Shown here: one piece after another, positions 26,110 to 34,623 of the stretch
Layout: the number at the start of each line of letters is the position of its first letter
Position numbering within the stretch: the stretch's first letter is position 1
NCBI GenBank assembly: GCA_934320645.1
Contig: CAKRFP010000012.1
Location: forward strand, 1-64,000
Reading direction: 5' to 3'
Source of the DNA: an uncultured Bariatricus sp.
GTDB taxonomy: Bacteria; Bacillota; Clostridia; Lachnospirales; Lachnospiraceae
Length of the DNA: 64,000 nucleotides
The notes under the pieces: model-generated
Seen by the model: only the letters and a program-made list of their open reading frames with translations
What the model was told of the DNA's origin: nothing
The model's database searches: none
Position numbers and translations under genes: made by a program

Positions 26110-27543
26110 ATGGCAGAAAATGACCAGAAGGACAAGACAGTTGAGAAAGTAACCGGTGAGGTAGAAAATACAGACAAAAAAGAAAATAACGAAGACCGCT
26201 ATGAAAAGGTCTGCTTCATCTGTCACAGACCGGAGAGCGTGACCGGAAAGATGATCGATCTTCCGAACAACATCTGCGTGTGTCCGGACTGTATGCAAAA
26301 AAGCTTTGATGCAATGAACAACATGAATTTTGGCGGGATGGATTACAGCCAGTTTATGAACATGGGACCGATGATGGGATTTGGAGACATGGATGCACAG
26401 ATCCCGAAGAGCCAGCGTGTGAAAAAGAAAAAGCCGGAAGAAGAAAAAGAACCGATCCTGAATATCAAGGATATTCCTGCTCCGCATAAGATCAAAGCGA
26501 AACTGGATGAATATGTAGTAGGACAGGAATACGCCAAGAAGGTAATGTCGGTTGCTGTATACAATCATTATAAAAGAGTGGCAACGGATACAATGGATGA
26601 GATTGAAATCGAGAAATCCAATATGCTGATGATCGGACCTACCGGCTCTGGAAAGACGTATCTGGTAAAGACACTGGCAAAACTTCTGGATGTGCCGCTT
26701 GCAATTACAGATGCGACCTCTCTTACCGAGGCCGGCTACATAGGGGATGATATTGAAAGTGTAGTATCAAAGCTCCTTGCAGTTGCGGACAACGACGTAG
26801 ATAAGGCGGAACAGGGAATTATCTTTATCGATGAGATCGACAAGATTGCGAAGAAGAAGAATACCAGCCAGAGAGATGTCAGCGGAGAGTCCGTACAGCA
26901 GGGAATGTTAAAGCTGTTAGAAGGCAGCGAAGTGGAAGTGCCGGTGGGAGCCAACAGTAAGAATGCGATGGTTCCGCTCACTACAGTCAATACAAAGAAT
27001 ATCCTTTTTATCTGTGGTGGTGCGTTCCCGGATCTTGAGCAGATCATCAAGGAAAGACTGATGAAGAATTCGTCTATCGGATTTGGAGCGGATCTGAAAG
27101 ACAAATATGATCATGATAAGAAAATACTGGAGAAGGTGACGACAGAAGATCTGCGTAACTTCGGAATGATTCCGGAATTTCTGGGACGTCTGCCGATCGT
27201 ATTTACCCTTCAGGGACTGGATGAAGAGATGATGGTTCAGATTTTAAAAGAGCCGAAAAATGCGATCCTCAAGCAGTATCAGAAGCTTCTGGCACTGGAT
27301 GAGGTCAATCTGAAATTCGATGATGGTGCACTTCATGCGATTGCAAGAAAGGCAATGAAGAAGGATACAGGAGCCCGTGCACTGCGCGCGATCATTGAAG
27401 AATTCATGCTGGATATCATGTATGAGATTCCGAAGGATGACAGCATCGGGGAAGTGACGATCACGGAGGCATATATCGAAGGAACCGGAGGACCGCTGAT
27501 CGAGTTGAGAAGCCAGTCCGTACCAAGGCTTGAGCATCACTGA
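26110..27543 (+). CDS. clpX: ATP-dependent Clp protease ATP-binding subunit ClpX
   Basis: 477 residues. The N-terminal zinc-binding domain reads CFICHRP...CVCPDCM (residues ~36-60), then a linker, AAA+ Walker A GPTGSGKT, Walker B IIFIDEIDKIAKK, the pore loop GYIGDD, and a C-terminal sensor-2 region with GARALRAIIEE. It unfolds substrates for ClpP, which is not encoded here. The length is larger than the usual ~420 because of a long Met/Gly-rich and charged linker (MNNMNFGGMDYSQFMNMGP). ATG 26110 has AAGGAGG 8 bases before it. A terminator follows at 27609. Confidence 0.95.
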   Translation: MAENDQKDKTVEKVTGEVENTDKKENNEDRYEKVCFICHRPESVTGKMIDLPNNICVCPDCMQKSFDAMNNMNFGGMDYSQFMNMGPMMGFGDMDAQIPKSQRVKKKKPEEEKEPILNIKDIPAPHKIKAKLDEYVVGQEYAKKVMSVAVYNHYKRVATDTMDEIEIEKSNMLMIGPTGSGKTYLVKTLAKLLDVPLAITDATSLTEAGYIGDDIESVVSKLLAVADNDVDKAEQGIIFIDEIDKIAKKKNTSQRDVSGESVQQGMLKLLEGSEVEVPVGANSKNAMVPLTTVNTKNILFICGGAFPDLEQIIKERLMKNSSIGFGADLKDKYDHDKKILEKVTTEDLRNFGMIPEFLGRLPIVFTLQGLDEEMMVQILKEPKNAILKQYQKLLALDEVNLKFDDGALHAIARKAMKKDTGARALRAIIEEFMLDIMYEIPKDDSIGEVTITEAYIEGTGGPLIELRSQSVPRLEHH

Positions 27544-27608
27544 GTATAACAATAACTTTCATATATCAAAAAAACATGACGGTCATACAAAAATAGAATG
27601 GAAAATAT

Positions 27609-27639
27609 CCGTAAATTTAAGATTTACGGGTATTTTTTT
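27609..27639 (+). terminator. Intrinsic terminator of clpX
   Basis: CCGTAAAT pairs with ATTTACGG across TTAAG, followed by GTATTTTTTT. Confidence 0.85.
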
Positions 27640-27640
27640 G

Positions 27641-27669
27641 TTGAAAAATTGTATTAAAAGGTGTACATT
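27641..27669 (+). promoter_or_regulatory. Promoter of the antiporter gene
   Basis: TTGAAA, 17-base spacer, TACATT, directly downstream of the clpX terminator and about 50 bases before the ATG at 27718. Confidence 0.5.
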
Positions 27670-27717
27670 AGACAATGTGCCTAAAAAAATACAAGATATA
27701 AACAGGAGTGAGAGAGA

Positions 27718-28974
27718 ATGGAAACTTATAAGTATTTACTGGATCTTGCAATTATTTTACTTTGTACCAAAGCACTTGGGCTTGCGACCAGAAAGGTACA
27801 GATGCCACAGGTTGTAGGAGCACTTCTTGCAGGAGTTCTTCTCGGGCCGGCGATGCTTGGAATCCTGACAGAGACAAGTTTTATACATAACGTTGCAGAG
27901 ATCGGTGTTATCGTGCTGATGTTCTGTGCAGGTCTGGAAACTGATATACAGGAATTGAAGGCGAGCGGCAAAGCATCCTTCGTTATTGCACTGATAGGTG
28001 TTATCGTTCCACTGATCGGCGGTTATGCGACTGCAATGTTCTTTAACCGTCCGGGTGTGATCGCATCCGATGCAGCCTGCAGCGTATTTCTGCAGAATAT
28101 CTTTATCGGTGTTATCCTGACAGCAACTTCCGTAAGTATTACGGTAGAGACATTAAAAGAACTTGGTAAATTAAAAACCAAATCCGGAAATGCGATTCTT
28201 GGAGCTGCGATCATTGATGACGTGCTTGGTATCATTGCACTGACACTGGTAACAAGTATGGCAGATGAATCGGTAAAGATTTCAGTTGTATTACTGAAGA
28301 TCGTTGCATTCTTCGCGTTTGCAGGTGTGATTGGATTTATCTTTTACAAGGTATTTAAAAAGTGGACAGATCAGGCGGAAAAGGGACTCAGACGTCATGC
28401 AATCATGGCATTTGTATTCTGTCTGCTGATGGCTTATGTGGCAGAGAAATTCTTCGGTGTTGCAGATATCACCGGTGCATTTATCGCCGGACTGATCATT
28501 TCCAATACAAGTAAATCTGATTTCGTGCTGAAGAAATTTGATACCATGTCTTATATGCTGCTTTCACCGGTATTTTTCGCAAGTATCGGACTGAAGGTAG
28601 AACTTCCGAAGATGAGTACTGCAATTGTAGGCTTTGCAGTAATTCTTACCATTGTTGCGATCCTGACAAAGATCGTTGGCTGCGCCCTTGGTGCGAAGAT
28701 GTGTGGATATAAGAATTATCAGTGTGCACGAATCGGTGTCGGAATGATCTCCCGTGGTGAGGTTGCGCTGATCGTTGCCAGCAAGGGAGAAGCACTCGGT
28801 ATGATGGGCGGCAATTTCCTCGGACCGGTTATCATCGTGGTAGTGATCACAACGATCATCACACCAATTCTGCTGAAGATTGTATTCAAGAGCGGTCCGA
28901 ATGTAAGTACCCTGGAAAAAGGAAAAGAAGTGACTTCCTTCTACGAGGATATTGAAAAGAAGCGTACCGAATAA
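27718..28974 (+). CDS. CPA2-family cation:proton antiporter (NapA/KefB-like)
   Basis: 418 residues with about twelve to thirteen membrane segments. VVGALLAGVLLGPAMLG near the N-terminus, AAIIDDVLGIIAL (the paired-Asp ion site, residues ~160-172) and the late GMISRGEVALIVASKG are hallmarks of CPA2 exchangers. No RCK/TrkA domain is attached, so it resembles the short NapA type that moves Na+ or K+ against protons. The gene appears to be monocistronic: its own promoter lies upstream and a strong terminator lies downstream. Confidence 0.9.
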   Translation: METYKYLLDLAIILLCTKALGLATRKVQMPQVVGALLAGVLLGPAMLGILTETSFIHNVAEIGVIVLMFCAGLETDIQELKASGKASFVIALIGVIVPLIGGYATAMFFNRPGVIASDAACSVFLQNIFIGVILTATSVSITVETLKELGKLKTKSGNAILGAAIIDDVLGIIALTLVTSMADESVKISVVLLKIVAFFAFAGVIGFIFYKVFKKWTDQAEKGLRRHAIMAFVFCLLMAYVAEKFFGVADITGAFIAGLIISNTSKSDFVLKKFDTMSYMLLSPVFFASIGLKVELPKMSTAIVGFAVILTIVAILTKIVGCALGAKMCGYKNYQCARIGVGMISRGEVALIVASKGEALGMMGGNFLGPVIIVVVITTIITPILLKIVFKSGPNVSTLEKGKEVTSFYEDIEKKRTE

Positions 28975-29029
28975 AGAATGGGTATGGAGTGCAAAATGCG
29001 TAACCGTCCAGTATCGTAGTATAAGAAAG

Positions 29030-29076
29030 AAAAATCCCTCATATATTTTCCAAAAGAAAGTATATGAGGGATTTTT
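29030..29076 (+). terminator. Intrinsic terminator that also overlaps the RBS of the next gene
   Basis: AAAAATCCCTCATATA pairs with TATATGAGGGATTTTT. The 3' arm ends at base 29076, immediately before the ATG of the subtilase. The only ribosome site for that ATG (GAGGGA) is inside the 3' arm, so the hairpin could both end transcription and hide the RBS. Confidence 0.75.
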
Positions 29077-30765
29077 ATGCCACAGGAAGAATGTAAAGAA
29101 AAGATCCTGTCGGAAGAATACAGGGATTTTATGATGAGGGATACCGGTGCTCTCGGGGAAAACTTTCCTTTGGAAAACGGATGCCGGATACCGTTGAAAT
29201 ACGGTTTTGAGCTTCTTTATATTGACCAGAGTGAAGACAGAAAAAAGTCACTTGCCGATTATCCTTATACAATGGTTCCGAAGTGTTATACAACACTGGA
29301 TATGGCAGCAATCCAGCAGGCGGGAATTGCTGCGGTTCAGAATCTGCCTGGTCTGGAACTGAGCGGTGAAGGAGTTCTGGTTGGGATCATTGATACTGGG
29401 ATCAATTATCTGGATCCCATTTTCCGGAATCTGGATGGTTCGACCAGGATCCAGCGAATCTGGGATCAGGAAGAACAAAGTGGAACAGCGCCACGGGGAA
29501 TCGGATATGGAAGTGAATATACGAAGGAACAAATCAATCAGGCAATCCTAAGTGAGAATCCCAAGGAAACCGTTCCGTCATTTGATACGGACGGACATGG
29601 CACTTTTGTTGCAAGTGTGGCATGCGGAGGGGCAAATCCGGAGAATCTGTTTATCGGGGCAGCACCGGAGGCAGAGATGGTGATCGTGAAGCTGAAAGAG
29701 GCAAAAGAATATTTACGGGAGTACTATTTTGTAGACCGGGATGCCGGATGCTATCAGGAAAATGATCTGGTAGCGGCGGTTTTTTATCTGCAGAAGGTAC
29801 AAGAAGAGTTGAAAAGACCATTGGTGATCTGTCTGGCAGTTGGAACAAGCTTTGGAGGACATGGAGGATATTCAATCCTGTCAGAGTATCTGCAAAATGT
29901 AGCGGCGAGCGAAGGAATCGGGATTGTGACCGGAAGTGGCAACGAGGCAGATAAAAGGCATCATTATCTGGGAATTCTGGAACAGGAAAATAATCTGCCG
30001 GTCGAGATTAATGTAGGGAATAATACCAGAGGTTTTGTGATGGAACTATGGACAGAACTTCCGAATCTTCTGGCTCTTTCTATCGCATCTCCAACAGGAC
30101 AGACAGTAGGACCGATCTCGCTCAAACGGGGAATAGGAGAGTATGTGTTTGTATTCGAGCAGACCAGGGTAATATTTAATTACCGGGTTCTGGTAGAGAC
30201 GACCGGGGCGCAGCTGGCATTTTTTCAGTTTGACAGACCGGGAAGCGGAATCTGGAAGATTATACCGGAAACACTGGAGCTGGGGAATGGAATCTTTCAT
30301 ATCTGGCTTCCAATGGAAGAGTTTCTGACGGGAAATGTCTATTTTATCCGTGCAAATCCGGAATATACGGTGATGGAACCAGGGGATACCGGGGCGGTGG
30401 TCTGTGCAGCGTACTATAATGGAAAGGAAAATAGCATTGCAGTCAGTTCGGGAAGAGGTTATACTAGAGATAACAGAATCAAACCGGATTTTGCTGCGCC
30501 GGGGATCAATGTGACAGGGATCAATTTAAGGGGGCAGTTTGTTGCAAGATCTGGTTCCAGTATAGCAGTTGGAATCACTTCCGGAGCACTGGCACTTTTT
30601 ATGGAGTGGCTGGATAGGCATGGAGTGAATCTGGATGCATCACAGATGAAGAATCTGCTGATATTGGGAGCTTCACGGAAGACAGACATGAATTATCCGA
30701 ACCAGGAATGGGGATATGGAGCATTGAACCTTTACCGTACTTTTGAGCAGATCAGGCGGTTCTGA
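29077..30765 (+). CDS. S8 subtilisin-like peptidase of the Csp/germination type
   Basis: 562 residues. The catalytic triad can be read as Asp106 (GIIDTGIN), His174 (DGHGTFVAS) and Ser495 (SGSSIAVG), so the enzyme looks active, though the usual 'SMAxP' is SIAVG. A ~150-residue insertion between the His and Ser regions (about 305-455) is beta-rich (EINVGNNTRGFVMELW...), as in the jelly-roll of clostridial CspB proteases that process the germination hydrolase SleC. No signal peptide is seen. A Csp-like role in spores is inferred. The start lies directly behind a hairpin that contains its GAGGGA ribosome site. Confidence 0.82.
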   Translation: MPQEECKEKILSEEYRDFMMRDTGALGENFPLENGCRIPLKYGFELLYIDQSEDRKKSLADYPYTMVPKCYTTLDMAAIQQAGIAAVQNLPGLELSGEGVLVGIIDTGINYLDPIFRNLDGSTRIQRIWDQEEQSGTAPRGIGYGSEYTKEQINQAILSENPKETVPSFDTDGHGTFVASVACGGANPENLFIGAAPEAEMVIVKLKEAKEYLREYYFVDRDAGCYQENDLVAAVFYLQKVQEELKRPLVICLAVGTSFGGHGGYSILSEYLQNVAASEGIGIVTGSGNEADKRHHYLGILEQENNLPVEINVGNNTRGFVMELWTELPNLLALSIASPTGQTVGPISLKRGIGEYVFVFEQTRVIFNYRVLVETTGAQLAFFQFDRPGSGIWKIIPETLELGNGIFHIWLPMEEFLTGNVYFIRANPEYTVMEPGDTGAVVCAAYYNGKENSIAVSSGRGYTRDNRIKPDFAAPGINVTGINLRGQFVARSGSSIAVGITSGALALFMEWLDRHGVNLDASQMKNLLILGASRKTDMNYPNQEWGYGALNLYRTFEQIRRF

Positions 30766-30797
30766 AAAATACGCAGATGTGAAAGGGGAAAAAGTAA

Positions 30798-31085
30798 ATG
30801 AGTGATTTTTTTGATACAATAGGAAAGCGGATTTCAGATACCGTGGATGATCTTGGAAAGAAGGCAGGAGATACGATCGATATCCAGAAAAAGAAAAATG
30901 AGATCTATGGTCTGAAGCGAGACAGCGAGCGGGATATGACAGAGATCGGACGATTGGTATATGAGCGTTTCAAACAGGGGGAAGTGGTAGATACCGATTT
31001 TATCGCACTCTGCGAAGCAATCGAAAAGCGTGAAGAACAGACAGAGGTATGCGAGCAGGAAATCGCGCGCATCAAAGGAGAATAA
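30798..31085 (+). CDS. Small charged coiled-coil protein
   Basis: A hydrophilic 95-residue protein beginning MSDFFDTIGKRISDTVDDLGK, with long helical stretches and heptad-like charged residues. It resembles a family of small proteins with an N-terminal amphipathic helix found near zinc-ribbon proteins in Clostridia, but it lacks the Cys pairs (one Cys at ~77, another near 85). AAAGGGGAAAAAGTAA precedes the ATG at 30798. It lies 32 bases after the subtilase and 2 bases before the LspA-like gene, so the three are probably one transcript. Function unknown. Confidence 0.6.
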   Translation: MSDFFDTIGKRISDTVDDLGKKAGDTIDIQKKKNEIYGLKRDSERDMTEIGRLVYERFKQGEVVDTDFIALCEAIEKREEQTEVCEQEIARIKGE

Positions 31086-31087
31086 TT

Positions 31088-31555
31088 ATGGAAATCCTGA
31101 GCATTTTAACCGGAGCTTTTGTTGCCGGGTGCGATCTTGGAATTAAAAAATATACTGAAGAAAATGTAAGAGACGGGGAAGAACGCCGGATTTGGAAAGG
31201 AAAAGGAATCTACCGCAAAGTCCACAACAAAGGTCTGATGATGAATCATCTGGATTCCAGACCAAAGCTGGTAAAAGGCATGTCGGCGGCAGCACTTGGA
31301 ATCCTGTTTTTCTGGGAGCACCTTCTTTGGAAAGAACCGGGACGCAAACTGGCAAAGTTTGGAACATCGCTGATGCTGGGCGGAGCAGTTGGTAATACTT
31401 ATGACCGTTTCAAAAGAGGTTATGTGGTCGATTATCTGTCTCTGAAAACAAAGAACAGGAAACTCTCGGATATCACTTTTAATCTCTCGGATCTGGCTCT
31501 TTTTGCAGGAGCGATCCTGACAGTATGGAGTTCTTTATTTGGAAAAAAGAGATAA
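31088..31555 (+). CDS. Signal peptidase II (LspA)-like aspartic protease
   Basis: 155 residues with about four membrane segments. The two catalytic-Asp motifs of LspA are visible: GGAVGNTYDRFKRGYVVDYL (Asp106 in GN-x-x-DR) and FNLSDLALF (Asp135 in FN-x-x-D). The N-terminal part is unusual: instead of the early D-Q-x-T-K motif in helix 1 it has DLGIKKYTEENVR and a long basic loop (RRIWKGKGIYRKVHNKG). That makes it a divergent paralogue; its substrates may not be standard lipoproteins. ATG 31088 has GGAG directly upstream. It is in an apparent operon with the subtilase and the coiled-coil protein. Confidence 0.75.
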   Translation: MEILSILTGAFVAGCDLGIKKYTEENVRDGEERRIWKGKGIYRKVHNKGLMMNHLDSRPKLVKGMSAAALGILFFWEHLLWKEPGRKLAKFGTSLMLGGAVGNTYDRFKRGYVVDYLSLKTKNRKLSDITFNLSDLALFAGAILTVWSSLFGKKR

Positions 31556-31583
31556 AAATAATTCAATGTATCTGAAAAAATAC

Positions 31584-31613
31584 TTGACTGTTTTAAATGA
31601 TTTGAGGTATTAT
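31584..31613 (+). promoter_or_regulatory. Promoter of the DUF2798 gene
   Basis: TTGACT, 18-base spacer, TATTAT. A hairpin ATATGGC/GCCATAT (about 31626-31653) lies in the leader. Confidence 0.55.
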
Positions 31614-31758
31614 AAGCCTTGCTGATATGGCGTTGTCTGGCATATGCCATATAGAAAAAAGAATAGAATCTCGGTTATATTGGAAACGATACATTCCTCC
31701 GGAATGATGAACGAACAACACATTTTCTGTTACGCTTATTATGAAGGAGGATATTTTT

Positions 31759-32253
31759 ATGCCAAAAAACAAATTTCAAGACGTTATTTTCACAATTATC
31801 ATGGTGTTCGTGATGGTTTATACCATGATCTGTTATAACATTGCTCTCAACGTAGGAGGAATGAACAACCAGGTATTTTTAAATGCATTCCACGAGCTGG
31901 TCATCATGGGACCAATTGCATTCATCCTTGATTTCTTCCTGATTGGACCATTTGCAAAGAAAAAAGCATTTTCCATTGTCAATCTGGAAAGAGATAATGC
32001 CTTTCACCTGGTGATCGCCATTTCCGTAGTATCCATCATCGGAATGTGCCCGCTTATGAGCCTCGCAGCAACCCTGCTCTTCAAGAATGCCGGAACCCAG
32101 TTCGTAGCCGTCTGGCTCCAGACCACTGCAATCAACTTCCCGATGGCATTTTTCTGGCAGCTCTGCTTCGCCGGTCCATTAGTAAGAAAGATTTTCGCAT
32201 TATTATTCCCGGAAAAAGAAACATCCAAAATCGCCGATGGACAGGAAGCCTAA
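31759..32253 (+). CDS. DUF2798-type membrane protein
   Basis: 164 residues with four membrane segments arranged as two repeats (about residues 8-60 and 80-145), each with a conserved N-F-like or Q-T/A-I-N-F-P-M pattern (AINFPMAFFWQLCFAGPLVR in the second). It fits the DUF2798 description; function is unknown. ATG 31759 is preferred over 31741 because the AAGGAGG ribosome site overlaps the earlier one and is 9 bases before the later. It has its own promoter at 31584. A structured element (32354-32499) lies between it and the convergent MATE gene. Confidence 0.7.
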   Translation: MPKNKFQDVIFTIIMVFVMVYTMICYNIALNVGGMNNQVFLNAFHELVIMGPIAFILDFFLIGPFAKKKAFSIVNLERDNAFHLVIAISVVSIIGMCPLMSLAATLLFKNAGTQFVAVWLQTTAINFPMAFFWQLCFAGPLVRKIFALLFPEKETSKIADGQEA

Positions 32254-32353
32254 TTGAGGTAAAGCGTAAATCCATTTGAAAATATAAAACAATGATTTAC
32301 GACTTCGGTTCAATACCCAGTCAAAGAAGTAAAACTCAGTCAACAACGTAAAT

Positions 32354-32499
32354 AAAAAAATAAATCCGGATAGATGCGTCTTTGCACGATGGAAACGAGA
32401 CTTAATCAATTGTGGAAGCCATTGCTGACACAATTGATGCTTTCAAAGGCTCGTTGGAATGGTTCGTGCAACTTAGCATCTATCCGGATTTATTTTTTT
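32354..32499. repeat. Structured palindromic element, copy B (between convergent genes)
   Basis: Outer inverted repeat of 24 bp (32354-32377 and 32476-32499, around ATCCGGATAGATGC), inner stem GCACGA/TCGTGC, then ACGAG/CTCGT, and apical stem TCAATTGTG / CACAATTGA with the 14-base loop GAAGCCATTGCTGA (32415-32428). Loop and internal-loop sequences match copy A while all stems differ but still pair. Bases 32254-32353 hold a further weak hairpin (GTAAATCC / GATTTAC) and nothing else recognisable. Confidence 0.7.
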
Positions 32500-32513
32500 A
32501 TGCCCCTTGCGAC

Positions 32514-33878
32514 TTACCCCTCAAGTTCTTTCAACACCTTCCTGAACTGAAACGTAAACAAAACCGTCGTGAAGGATACCGCCAGGAAGTCTGCAATCGG
32601 TTCAGCCATATACACTGCATTGGTCTTGTTCCCGGTCAGAATATGCGGCAGCAGATAGATCAGTGGCAGCAACAGGATAAATTTACGTGTAACAGCGACA
32701 GCAATCGAAGCCTTTGCTTTTCCGAATGATGTAAATGCCATCTGGCATGCGATCTGGATTCCGAAAAGCAGCAGGCAGGCACAGTAAATCCGGAGCGCTG
32801 ATTTAGTAAAACCAAGCAGTGCAGAATCTGAAGTAAACATTTTTGCAAACACCTGCGGGAAGAGCATAATAAATGTCCACAGAAGTGTGGAATAACAGAG
32901 GCTTGCTGTTAAAAGAAGCCTGAAAGCTTTTTTTACACGATCTCCGTTTTTTGCACCGTAATTATAGCTCAGGACTGGTTGCGCACCCTGTCCCAGACCC
33001 TGCAGCGGCAGCATTGCGAACTGCATGACACTGGTAAGAATCGTCATGGCACCAACTGCGATATCTCCTCCGTATTTCAGCAGAGAAGAGTTGAAGCATA
33101 CGGAGATGATACTCTCACTTGCCTGCATGATAAATGTGGCAATCCCGAGAGCGACACAAGGAAGAATAATCTCCGGTTTCAGGATGAGATTCTTTTTCCG
33201 GATGTGCAGGATCGTCTTTTTGCCGCACAGGAAAGAAAGAACCCAGATGCAGGAAACTGCCTGTGACAGAATTGTGGCAAGCGCAGCACCTCTGACTCCA
33301 AGATGGAATGCAAAGATAAACAGCGGATCCAGAACAATGTTCATCACTGCTCCGATCAGAACAGAGAGCATACCTGTTTTGGCAAAGCCCTGTGTGGTGA
33401 TAAACATATTCATGCCAAGGGTAAGCTGGACGAAAATAGTGCCGACAGCGTAAATATTCATATAATTTACAGCGTATTCGATCGTATTTTCACTGGCACC
33501 GAAGGCAAGAAGGAAAGTACGGTTACCAAATAGCAGGATGACTGTCAGGATTATAGAAATCAGAATCTGCAGGAAAAAGCAGTTGCCCAGAATATGTTCT
33601 GCAGTATTAAGATCATTTTTTCCCATTGCAATCGAAGCACGTGGCGCACCACCGCCTCCAACCAGTGCTGCAAAAGCGGAAATGATCATAATCAGTGGCA
33701 TACATACGCCAACTCCGGTAAGGGCAAGTGCACCATCACCAGGAATGTGTCCGATGTAAATACGGTCAATAATGTTGTACAGCATATTGATGAGCTGTGC
33801 GGTGATCGTCGGAATCGCAAGCCGGAACATCAGCTTTCCGACGGGTTCAGTACCCAGAAAATCTTTGTCTTTGTTCAT
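32514..33878 (-). CDS. MATE-family multidrug/sodium antiporter
   Basis: 454 residues with twelve membrane segments in two six-helix MATE halves. The start MNKDKDFLGTEPVGKLMFRLAIPTI and the early NIIDRIYIGHIPGDGALALTG (first-half signature with the 'D-x-x-x-I/V-G' pattern) are typical, as is GQGAQPVLSYNYGAKN in the second half. It exports drugs or metabolites using Na+ or H+; the substrate is unknown. The upstream gene on the same strand is a MarR regulator 2 bases away, the classic arrangement of a MarR-controlled efflux pump. The gene ends next to the structured element copy B. Confidence 0.93.
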   Translation of the reverse strand: MNKDKDFLGTEPVGKLMFRLAIPTITAQLINMLYNIIDRIYIGHIPGDGALALTGVGVCMPLIMIISAFAALVGGGGAPRASIAMGKNDLNTAEHILGNCFFLQILISIILTVILLFGNRTFLLAFGASENTIEYAVNYMNIYAVGTIFVQLTLGMNMFITTQGFAKTGMLSVLIGAVMNIVLDPLFIFAFHLGVRGAALATILSQAVSCIWVLSFLCGKKTILHIRKKNLILKPEIILPCVALGIATFIMQASESIISVCFNSSLLKYGGDIAVGAMTILTSVMQFAMLPLQGLGQGAQPVLSYNYGAKNGDRVKKAFRLLLTASLCYSTLLWTFIMLFPQVFAKMFTSDSALLGFTKSALRIYCACLLLFGIQIACQMAFTSFGKAKASIAVAVTRKFILLLPLIYLLPHILTGNKTNAVYMAEPIADFLAVSFTTVLFTFQFRKVLKELEG

Positions 33879-33880
33879 GT

Positions 33881-34324
33881 CTAATAATCTCCTTTGTGAT
33901 AAATAGTTGCTACGTTGGATGCCAGACGTTCATTCAGTGAGGCGAACATCTGGAATTCTTCTGATGAAAATCCGTCAAACAGATTGTGGTAAAAAGCAGA
34001 CTGGAATGTGTCGATTGCTTCGGTAACATTTTCACATGATGGCAGCAGGGAAAGATGCGTTTTCCTGCGGTCTGTCTGGTCTGCTGTTTTTGAAAGTAAC
34101 CCCTTCTGACACAAAAGATCAACTGCCTGGGATACATTCCCTTTTGATAGCATCCGGAGCTCGGCGATATCACCTGCGGTATCTTTTGTGGGGTTATTAT
34201 GTAAGAAAGCAATGATCTTAGCCTCGATCAGCGAGAGATCATACTGGCGGCATAATTCTTTCAACATCTGTTCATGCATTTTCCCAATTCGCTGCATTAA
34301 TTCAAGCAGATATGTAATGTTCAT
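33881..34324 (-). CDS. MarR-family transcriptional regulator
   Basis: 147 residues. A winged helix-turn-helix can be read in AKIIAFLHNNPTKDTAGDIAELRMLSKGNVSQAVDLLCQKGLL, followed by a wing with TADQTDRRKTHLSLLPS (the DxR wing motif). The N-terminal helices for dimerisation begin MNITYLLELMQRIGKMHEQML. It most likely represses itself and the MATE gene that follows 2 bases later. GGAGGTG precedes the ATG at 34324. The ligand is unknown. Confidence 0.9.
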   Translation of the reverse strand: MNITYLLELMQRIGKMHEQMLKELCRQYDLSLIEAKIIAFLHNNPTKDTAGDIAELRMLSKGNVSQAVDLLCQKGLLSKTADQTDRRKTHLSLLPSCENVTEAIDTFQSAFYHNLFDGFSSEEFQMFASLNERLASNVATIYHKGDY

Positions 34325-34352
34325 CTATACACCTCCGTTTTTTAAATAAGAA

Positions 34353-34428
34353 AGAATGTGCCTCGGCACATTCTCGCGCCGAGCGCGTTGCTGAGCGCCA
34401 GTGACGCTCGAAAAGTTCTAAAAAGAAC
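34353..34428. repeat. Palindromic (REP-like) intergenic element
   Basis: A perfect 10-bp palindrome AGAATGTGCC-TC-GGCACATTCT (34353-34374) is followed by GAGCG...CGCTC (34381-34409) and a short AGTTCT/AGAAC pair. It lies between the divergent MarR and P5C dehydrogenase genes. It looks like a small dispersed intergenic repeat rather than an operator. Confidence 0.5.
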
Positions 34429-34550
34429 CATTTAGATAATATCTTATATCCATTGAGATAAAATGTCAATAGAACGAAAACATGAAAGTTGTTTGTTAAA
34501 ATATAAACGGTATAATTGTATACGAAAATACATTTTTTTACTTTAACATA

Positions 34551-34579
34551 TTGACGTGGGGAAAATTTGCTGTTACAAT
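34551..34579 (+). promoter_or_regulatory. Promoter of the aldehyde dehydrogenase gene
   Basis: TTGACG, 17-base spacer, TACAAT, about 45 bases before the ATG at 34624. Confidence 0.65.
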
Positions 34580-34623
34580 AATAAACAATTTATAGACCAT
34601 AGTTCAAGGAGGACATAAGTACA

